Shown here: one piece after another, positions 56,501-64,000 of the stretch
Layout of the letters: every line of letters begins with the position of its first letter
How positions within the stretch are numbered: the first letter of the stretch is position 1
DNA from: Kryptolebias marmoratus
Lineage: Eukaryota > Chordata > Actinopteri > Cyprinodontiformes > Rivulidae
DNA length: 64,000 nucleotides
Assembly (NCBI RefSeq): GCF_001649575.2
Contig: NC_051434.1
Location: 12,732,333-12,796,332, forward strand
Direction of reading: 5' to 3'
Notes under the pieces: generated by a model
Told to the model about the DNA's origin: nothing
Seen by the model: only the letters and a program-made list of their open reading frames with translations
Databases searched by the model: none
Translations under genes and position numbers: made by a program

Positions 56501-59500
56501 AAAACAGAGGAGGTTATTATATGATGATTTTTTTTTTTGCGCTTTGACTTCACTGACTTTGACGCTTGGTGTCTCTGCTTACAAGAAAACGAGAAACCCC
56601 CCCACACGGACCAGGCTTTAATGCACCCACAGTCCTTCCTGTTTGGCGGTGAATAATCCATGACTGTTGTCACAGCGGGGAGGACTGTGTGACCTAACAT
56701 GCTGCCGTGTTCAGGAGAGGAGGACCAATATACTGGACTTTGTGTGGTTTATAGCGTCGAGTGGAAATCTCTCCTCCTTTCCAACCGTTTTAACCTTCAA
56801 TTCAAATCATTTATCATCCTTTAGGAGCTGACAGCAACATGTGGCTAACACTGAGAGCTAATGCGGGTCAGGATGGTGCTGAGTCACTGTACAGACTCAG
56901 GGTGACGGTTTAATTCATCCATCCCATTTACACTTCTGTGTGGGCTCATTTTGTTTTTTACATCATTTTAATGTAGTGACAAAACTACGAGTTTCACCTA
57001 TTTATTCTCATTGTTTGACATTTCATCAACTGAGCACATAATGATTTACCTGCTGGTTGCAGAGCTACAGTATTTTAATATATTTCATTTTATAGCTCAG
57101 CTGCAAACCCCATAAACAGTTTTTTATGAGGCATGATTGACTCGTCTGTCCTGTTTGGATGTTGACGTAAGTTAATATTCCTCTGGCTGACGCGTATGAT
57201 ATTGTTTTTGCTTGAATATTATTGTTTTTATTACATTTGCAGTATTGGTTTTACAGGTTTAGGAAGTGACATACGGAGGAGCCTTTTTCTGTATGAATGA
57301 TTCACAGGCTAGAGTTAAATGAACTAAAAAATAAAGAGAATTATCTAAAAAAAATCTGGACACAAAATGAATAAAAAGGCATTTAGAGAAAAGACCTTCA
57401 GGAAGCCTGATGAAATATTGCTTAAGACGGTTTTTAGGAACACGAGTCATTTTACTTGGAAGTAAAATACAAGGAAATGAGGGATGACCTCATACTTTTG
57501 GACAGTAATGTGTTTGTTTGCAAATACCATCTAATGAGGGATAGCACTGCAAGGACATAAACATCATGAGGACCAACACTGCTCTGCTTATTTATGTTCT
57601 GCTTGTCTTCAGGAGTCTGTCATATTTCTTTTTGCTCCCACGTTGCATTATTGGACGCTTACTTTTTTCAGGTAAAAAAAAAAATGTAAGTAGTTTTATA
57701 TAAAGCTTTAAAAGAAGCTTTCGTGGGGGCTGTGGAGGTCAGGCAGTCAGAAGTATAAAGGCAGGATTGCTTTGCTGCCTTTATAAAAAAAGAAAAAGAA
57801 AATGCGCTCCTCTTCATCAACCTGCACTGCACCTAAAACAGAACCTCTGTGTGTAATCTTTTTTTTTTTTTTGACATGCAGTTCCTCAGTACTTCTTCTT
57901 TTTCTTTTTTTTCCATTTAAATCCCTTCAAATAGCTCCAAGCTATAATTACCAGCTTTAGTGGTTTTGTTCCTTTTTTTTTTTAAAATCTCTCCGCGTTT
58001 CTAATCTGCTTTCTGGGTTCACAGTAAGAGCAAACAAGCCCCTTTTTTTGCATTTCCAGTGCTTTGTGTTTAAAGCACTTGCACCTTTGCAAGTTGCTCA
58101 CATATTTTCTGAGTCGCCATTTTCTTAGTTGTCGTTGTGTTGGCTCTCTTACATCGTTACACTTTATTGTGTTGGCATTGAAGTCGCTGAACACAATAAA
58201 CAATATTATTATTTTTTTACCTCATATGACCCATTTTTATCACCAAATGAGGACTTTATAGAAGGAAAACTGGGCAGAATCATTCTGTAGGGCTGTTTTT
58301 GCTCCCTCTATTTCAGAAAAATTTAAATAAAATCAATCAATTAAAATTAAAGGCCTAGTTGCATATCACATGCTGCCTTTCAAGCCAGAGATTTAGAGAG
58401 AGATCATCTTATGGTGAAAAATGACTGAGGTGTAGCTGTTTTGGTTGAGTCTTCTGCAAAATTAGAAATAGACCAAGTAACTGTCGATCTTGGCTACTTT
58501 AAAAGAAAAAATTGGCCATGCCTGTGCATACTTATTTAATTACCAAGTAGGAAAATGAAGATGCAGCAGCTGATACAACCAGCTTACTGTAGCCCACAAT
58601 TTAGTTATTTTTTAAGGCAGAATTCTCTTGTGTGTTTTATTTGTAAGTGAACAAATTCTTTTAAGGGTTGTTAAATATATGGTTATCTAAGATATATAAT
58701 TATTGTTATATTTTGTAAAAAAAAACAACAACAACATTTTGGCCACCCCAAAAATGTATCATCATCTATCAGTTAATCTCTGTTTACCTCTATGCGATGT
58801 CTCAAGAGTGCATGCTCCTAGTATGTGTTGTAAATGACTCTCAGCTACTACCACGCCAAACTTTAGCTCAGTATCTGCGAGGTTGACTGAGGTAGAGCCA
58901 TTTATGTGTTTTTAATGTTGATTAGCTGTGGTGGCTGTCTTCACTTGAATTAACTCCAAAAGGTAATTATTTGTAGATGTACAGCCAATGATTATTTCTT
59001 AAAAAGTGTCATTAAAACCCAGCCATGGTTTTGTGAGATATTTTGCTAACAGACAGACGGGCGGAAGCAGCGGCAGGAGATAATAAAAAAATGACCAAGG
59101 CATTTTGGAGTGAAATGTGTTGGAAGTTAATGGTCGGCAGTGCTGCAAAGGATTTTTAAAAAACAAAAAGCTACGGTCATCATCCATGAGTCATTCTTCG
59201 ATTTTTGCTAAAAGAAATGCCGTTTGATGGTGTCTTTGTTCTTGATGTTTTTTGTTTTCCTAGGACAGTCTGAAATGAATGATGCATTCAATTTATTTTA
59301 GAAAATATTTGAAATTCTGAGCTGCACTGAAGAGATGCCAACAACTCAGAATGTTTTGTTACATAACCAGACCTAAAAATAGGATAAATAAATGACCACT
59401 AAACCAGTTTTCACTGATGTTGAGACAAATTACTTTCTTCACTCAAGTCAAAGCACTGTTTGTTGCTGAAGGCTTTTAGACGTTTGATCAGACAAAAAAA

Positions 59501-62500
59501 AAAACTTGAGGACAGCGATTTCATCTGAAACCAACCAATTTCTTTTATTTATTTTTTGCTTTGAGTTAAGTTGAAAACAGTTGCAATATTCCTAAAATGA
59601 CTAAAATTTACGAAACTGATGTTTTGTAAATAATTGTACTTGGCTTTAATAAATGTATTTCAAGTACAGTGACACTCTGAAGGGGGAAAAAACAAGATTT
59701 TTATTTTATTTTCCTTTTTAAACTGAGCTGTTGAGAAAATTGTTGGTAACTGCAGCTGTTTTTCCTTGCCCTAATATCCCTACAACCCATTGATGTTCAC
59801 TGCAGGTGCATGCTGTAACCTTTTCCAACCAGCAGGGGTCACCCTTTATATATCCATCGCATGCTTACTAAAAAACTTCGCATCGCCTCCTGGATAATAT
59901 TGTCTAAAACTACTGGACTAATCTGATGAGCTGTACTGCAGAGATTTGCAGTGGAGTGGGACTTTTTTATATTTAATGTTGTATACACACAGAAGTTGAA
60001 CGGTGATGAAGACGCGTTCATTCAAGAGACAGACTGGCCTCTGATTCATACAAAAAAACAAAACAAAAAAAAGACAACTCGACATCACAGATGCACAGTG
60101 CTGCTGCTTTCCGGTCAATGACAGACAGCGCTAAATGAAAGGTATAATCATTGCAAGCACAAAATTCAATAACGTCATCCCTGTAATCAGCAGTGCTGAA
60201 GCCCAGATTGTGCTGTTTGCCATGTTTGTGTCCTAATGTCCCACAAGACAGGCGTGCTAAACCGTCTCCCTCTGGCAGATGAGGATATAAACTCAGTTAA
60301 ACTCGCATACATATTCAGTGCTGATTATGAGACGAAGGGTTTTTATTTTTTCCACCTAATGGATGATTCTTTTCTTTTGTGTCCACACCTTGATGTTTTC
60401 TTTTGTTTTGTTTTGTCCCCCCCGTCTCCACATTCAATCAGCACTTCCCACAATTATGCGCTTTGATTCTTTCGTGCGGCCCGTTAAACGTCCAGCACGT
60501 CAGCACACAAACAGATTTCCAATTTGTGCAATGAGACGACAATTTTGTTAATTTGCGACGAGGCCGGTGGGGTGTGGGGTGGTGTGTGTGTGGGGGGGAA
60601 TGAAGGATGGTTTGTTTGTCCCTCATCCTTCAAAGTGAAATTTGATCAAAGCCTCCCTGATGGTTTGGATTTTTTATTTTTTATTTTTTTTTCACACAGG
60701 GCAGGCCTATTTCGTTTAGTGCCCACACAGCAGCGGCGGGGAGGGAAGGGAATTATTTAACCCGAGGTACGCTCTAAATGAGTCATTCACTCAGAGGTGT
60801 TTCAAGTTTTGCAAGTCATTCTCTGCGAACTGGAAGCTGAGGGAGAAAAGGACAGTCGCGCAGCAGAAGGACGTTTCCTCAAGTCAACCCAAGTAGCTTC
60901 ATAGGAAACACATTATTGTATTGCTCACTCCTCTCCTTTTCCTCTCTGCTGTACAGTTTTGGTTTTTTTTGCTACGAGTGACTCATCCACACCAGCCCCC
61001 CCTACCTCCTTTTTCACTTTCCCTCTCAGTTGAGCTGATTTTCCCACCCACCCCTTTTGATAACAAAGCGTGATCTCCTACCTCTCTCCTAACACTTTTT
61101 TTTTTTTCTTTTTCCCTCCGTCTCGAACACTCACCCACACATTTCCCTGAGGGCTCCGGTTCACTCCTTTTACCCGATTCCAACACACAAACTTGCACAA
61201 ATAATGAAAAAAAACCACTTTTATGCTTTGTTCCAATATTCTTTTTTTTGCCCTGCATGAAAGTAATACACAGTGTATAGTAGGTAGGTGTGAGTTCTTG
61301 AGTTGGATGATGATATAAACCATTAGGCACTCAGATGGATTGGGTAAAATGTGTTGGATGGTCATATGACTGTAATATCGGATCAAACGGATAATATAGC
61401 TGACAGTGCAGGCACACTGCTGGTGCCATGTCAGGAGGGTATGCCCCCCCCCCCCCCAAGTGGTGACTTGGTGCTGAACGCAGTCATACAGCCATTTTAT
61501 TTTCTCCTGTGGCAAATCGACTCACAACTGTTGTAACTGGCTCTTAACATCCTGCAGATCGGCCCTGGGTCAGAGTTAAACGTCTTTAGTCTTCAGTCCA
61601 CGCCTCCCAGTTACGGCACCACTCCAAACGCAACCATTTCTGCTCTAGTGTTAATGGCAGCAAGCTTCCCTTGGTGGGGACCATCTTGGGCAACTAGAAC
61701 CCGTGTGAGCGTCCTTACGACGACCCAACCTCATGAAAACCCCCAATGTGACTCCTATCAAACTTCCTGAAGTGCTGGTAATGCCGTCTAATATGTCCAC
61801 GAGGCCTCCTCAGGGTACGGTGACCTTCACTCGCTGTTATGATTGATGTTCGGATGCTCCAGCAACCGTGATAACACTCATGCTCCACTCGTGATGCCAC
61901 CACTCGGGTGCTTGTTTTCGAAGAGGCACAAACAGAATCGTTCACATACCCATGGATGGCAGGTGCACCAAATTATGTTCAAATTGGACAATTCCTTCTG
62001 GCTGCTTGACTTATTTTTGTTAAGCTGCTGTGTGACAAGGTTATCTTGACCAATTTCCTCCATCTCCTGAAGGTGTCTTTTTAAGGGAGGATGAATGCTT
62101 ATATGGGTATATTGATTGCATTTTGATGATCGCATCTACACTCTAATTATATCCTTCCATGTTCGCCTTCTTGCTCGGTAACCTCATGGCCTGTTTATTA
62201 TGCCATCACACTTTAATGTGCTGATAAACTGCTGCATTGATTCTATGCAAATTAAAAGTTGGACTCAGCGTTATTGTCACTTGAAGGCATCCGCCTACTT
62301 TATATGTACAGCAAAGACGCTCAGCGTGATAATCCATGTTGTGTCATGTTATCATCTAAAACAGAGGACGTACAAGTCTTAGCATTCACAAAATAACAGT
62401 ACGGATAACACTTTTCTTCACATTCATATAAATTAATGAAGCCCAAATGAAATGTTAATAAGAAGGTGTGACTGTTTTTGTTCTAGTTTAACTTTTTAAG

Positions 62501-63640
62501 TAACTTTTACTCGTATAGTTGCAAAACTGCAGCCCTTCCGCCCCATTTCTATTGACATGTGACTGCATGTCTGCTCATTAAGGCCCTCAGGAGAGGATGT
62601 GGGCTTAAAACACCTTCATCTAAAAGACCCACTGCAGCAATAAGCCCCGGCGGGATGCACAGCACGTTAATCAATAAGGCTCTGATGTTTCCCAGAGATT
62701 CTCAGAAGTCTTCGTCCTCCTTTTTTTTTTCCTTTTTCTCTCCCTTTGGGTCATTCGTGACTTCTTGTCTTTCCTCTCATGGCAGGCTGCCATCCCTCTC
62801 GACAGCTGTCCAGCAAAACGAGCAGCAGTCTTCACTCAAAACCTGTGATTAACTTTTTTTTTTTTTCCACACTTCACACACCCTCTGTTTGTCTCTCGTT
62901 CTCTACTTTCGGCTTACCCTGGTGTCTTCTCACTTCGATTTTCACCTTCACCTTCATTCCTAAACTCTTCAGCACTTTGATTTCCGAATCATACCTACCA
63001 CCCCTTTGTGCTTTCATCTGGCAAAGTGACTCCTTTTTTTTGTTATTTCCATTATTATCCCCCGCTGCCAAAAGGCAAAAAGCTGGCGGTCATGTTTCTG
63101 CCTGTGACTGTTCCTAAAATATCTCCTGAACCTCTGGATTTATATCTAAAACTTATTAACTTTTGCAGTCAGTCCAATTTAAGATGGCTACCATCTGTTG
63201 ACATTAGTCAGCACAAAAATGTTTATAACTCACTTTTACAGATATTGTGCTAAACTTTGATGTGGTTGTAGCAGTAATCGCAACACGTACTCTTGAGTGT
63301 GACATCTTGCAATATCACATGAGATCTCGCATAACCTTATTTTCAAGGTTTGGCCAAAATGGCGACAACGCCATCATTTCTCATCACATGATGAGCTTAA
63401 TATTGAACGCTAGGCTTTTGTGACAACACGTGAAACTGATTAAGTGCTCATCTAAACAGCATATTTAACCCATTTGGCCTCTCTCTGCCTTCCCTCCCTT
63501 CTCGTTCTGTCCTGCAGGAGGAGTTGCGGGAGCTGAGGCAGCAGCCCATCGACCCCCAGGCGGAGCAGGAGATCATCAACAGCATCGAGGAGGTCTACTT
63601 CTCCAGCGACTCCTTCGACATGGTGCGACACGAGCTGGAG
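53270..63640 (+). CDS. vps50: Syndetin, EARP complex subunit (first three coding exons)
   Basis: VPS50 (CCDC132, syndetin) replaces VPS54 in the EARP tethering complex with VPS51, VPS52 and VPS53 and works in recycling of endocytosed cargo. Coding exons 53270-53302, 53856-53924 and 63518-63640 join in phase 0 to 75 residues: [29 protein letters not shown], then [36 protein letters not shown] and RHELE. Human VPS50 begins [19 protein letters not shown] and continues with the same pattern, so identity is clear. The full protein is about 960 residues; the rest lies right of the window. The last donor is GAG|GTCAGA, a weaker form. The neighbourhood is conserved: VPS50 follows HEPACAM2 in the same orientation in human. 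Confidence 0.95.
53303..53855 (+). other. vps50: vps50 intron 1
   Basis: A 553-bp intron containing an (AT)n tract (53505-53535) and a 27-base poly(T) run (53729-53755). Confidence 0.9.
53505..53535. repeat. (AT)n microsatellite
   Basis: AT run within vps50 intron 1. Confidence 0.93.
53856..53924 (+). CDS. vps50: vps50 coding exon 2
   Basis: 69 bp in phase 0, [18 protein letters not shown] then RIPSK. Acceptor TTGGACAG|GGC, donor AAG|GTAAGC. Confidence 0.94.
54551..54900. repeat. Probable interspersed repeat
   Basis: CAGAATCAGAATCGCTCTAT, CATCCATGCAGGGAATTTGT and GATCTGTAGCGTCTGCCAGA are patterns that recur in fish repeats I know by sight (AATCAGAATC... at the end of a retroelement). Only one copy is in the window. 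Class not assigned. Confidence 0.5.
55719..55965. repeat. Dispersed tandem-repeat cassette (family B, copy 2)
   Basis: Irregular units such as TTTGTTCCTTTTAGCTTTTA and AGCTACCATTTTGCTCC. The trailing part is CTTCTGATCTCTTTGTTT, AAACTTTAGCAACTCAGTTT and CAGCGTCTTCGGCAACAT, in the same order as at 27349-27595. Confidence 0.75.
58355..59060 (-). repeat. Dispersed repeat family A, reverse copy with insertion
   Basis: Starts AAAGGCCTAGTTGCATATC, then GCCTTTCAAGCCAGAG and GATCATCTTATGGTGA (58355-58450). The family resumes at about 58790 with GACTCTCAGCTACTACCACG, TTTAGCTCAGTATCTGCGAG and AGATATTTTGCTAACAGACA. Roughly 340 bp of other sequence interrupts it. Confidence 0.7.
62200..62290 (+). promoter_or_regulatory. 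Candidate SOX-POU composite site
   Basis: CATTGAT (62235-62241), a three-base spacer, then the octamer ATGCAAAT (62245-62252) within complex non-repeat DNA of vps50 intron 2. The arrangement is similar to known SOX2-OCT4 composite elements. Short motif; could be chance. Confidence 0.25.
63095..63420 (+). repeat. Dispersed repeat family A, forward copy
   Basis: AAAATATCTCCTGAACCTCT, GCAGTCAGTCCAATTTAAGA, TGGCTACC, AACTTTGATGTGGTTGTAGC, CACATGAGATCTCGC, GGTTTGGCCAAAATGGCGAC and ACGCTAGGCTTTTG, in family order. It ends about 100 bp before vps50 exon 3. Confidence 0.75.
63518..63640 (+). CDS. vps50: vps50 coding exon 3
   Basis: 123 bp, 41 codons in phase 0. Acceptor TCCTGCAG|GAG after a good pyrimidine tract, donor GAG|GTCAGA. 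The strongly acidic helix [11 protein letters not shown] matches human EQVYFSVDSFD. Confidence 0.94.
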
Positions 63641-64000
63641 GTCAGAACTCACTACAAAACCATGACAGACACTGCTAAGTTCCCACGCCCCCCGCCGCTG
63701 TGAGAGCGATCGCATCAAACCCACCACATTTCACCGACTTTGATAAGAGGCGCGTTGCATCTCAAATGTGAATAAATGCTTTTTTAATTTTTTTTTTTTG
63801 CTTGTTGAGCCCCGTCTGAGTGGCAGGAATAAAGCTCTTTCTCACCTGAGCTACCGTCTCTTACACTTCTACTGAGCTGCATGCATATCATTGAGATCCA
63901 GATTGATGGATTGCATCTGCTCAACACAAGAAAGGTGTGAAATCTCATTAGATTTATCTTGGTATTGCTACACCATCTGAAATGAGACTCTCAGTCAAGA
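63641..64000 (+). other. vps50: Start of vps50 intron 3
   Basis: Runs off the right edge; no feature recognised. Confidence 0.8.

Larger units (their letters stand above)
53925..63517 (+). other. vps50: vps50 intron 2
   Basis: A 9.6-kb intron. It contains a repeat-like stretch at 54551-54900, cassette family B at 55719-55965, family A copies at about 58355-59060 (reverse) and 63095-63420 (forward), and complex stretches at 60.2-60.9 and 61.6-62.4 kb. No additional VPS50 exon was recognised, and the joined reading frame needs none. Confidence 0.85.

Noticed and set aside
1..64000. CRISPR arrays, operons, phage or bacterial insertion sequences
   Set aside because: The repeats have no regular spacing, and all genes are intron-bearing vertebrate genes.

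Overview
The window is chromosomal DNA of a bony fish, probably a percomorph-type teleost. It has vertebrate multi-exon genes with GT-AG introns, many (CA)n and (AT)n microsatellites, tRNA-related and LINE remnants of teleost type, and no prokaryotic gene organisation. A run of 10 N at 26584-26593 marks an assembly gap.

Three protein genes are visible, in the order found on human 7q21 (CDK6 - HEPACAM2 - VPS50). (1) cdk6, minus strand: the first three coding exons (19108-19331, 15243-15378, 8448-8615) encode residues 1-176 of the kinase. The remaining exons lie beyond the left edge, so positions 1-8447 are intron. The CpG- and simple-repeat-rich stretch at about 20.37-21.25 kb is the likely cdk6 promoter region. 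(2) hepacam2, plus strand: all nine coding exons (39705-48892) assemble into a 460-residue immunoglobulin-superfamily membrane protein, with a poly(A) signal at 49118. (3) vps50 (syndetin/ccdc132), plus strand: the first three coding exons (53270-53302, 53856-53924, 63518-63640), with the rest beyond the right edge. Its upstream region holds a perfect 10-bp GTCACGTGAC palindrome (TFEB/CLEAR type) and a ZNF143-like site.

Between the genes: an 18.4-kb spacer (about 21.3-39.7 kb) separates cdk6 from hepacam2. It holds a broken LINE tail with a restriction-like endonuclease, microsatellites, dispersed repeats and a few stretches that look like conserved non-coding elements. No SAMD9/SAMD9L-like gene is there, although these lie at this position in mammals. 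A 4.2-kb spacer separates hepacam2 from vps50.

Much of the non-coding DNA is explained by repeat families that I reconstructed by comparing parts of the window: an unclassified element of about 390 bp in at least a dozen copies in both orientations (three in tandem at 33.87-34.79 kb), a MITE with long inverted ends in two copies, a tandem-repeat cassette present at 27.35 and 55.72 kb, a tRNA-related SINE, and a short motif repeat in three copies. I found no convincing new multi-gene system. The most interesting items are the vps50 promoter motif, the tail motifs and cysteine-less V domain of Hepacam2, and the repeat families.
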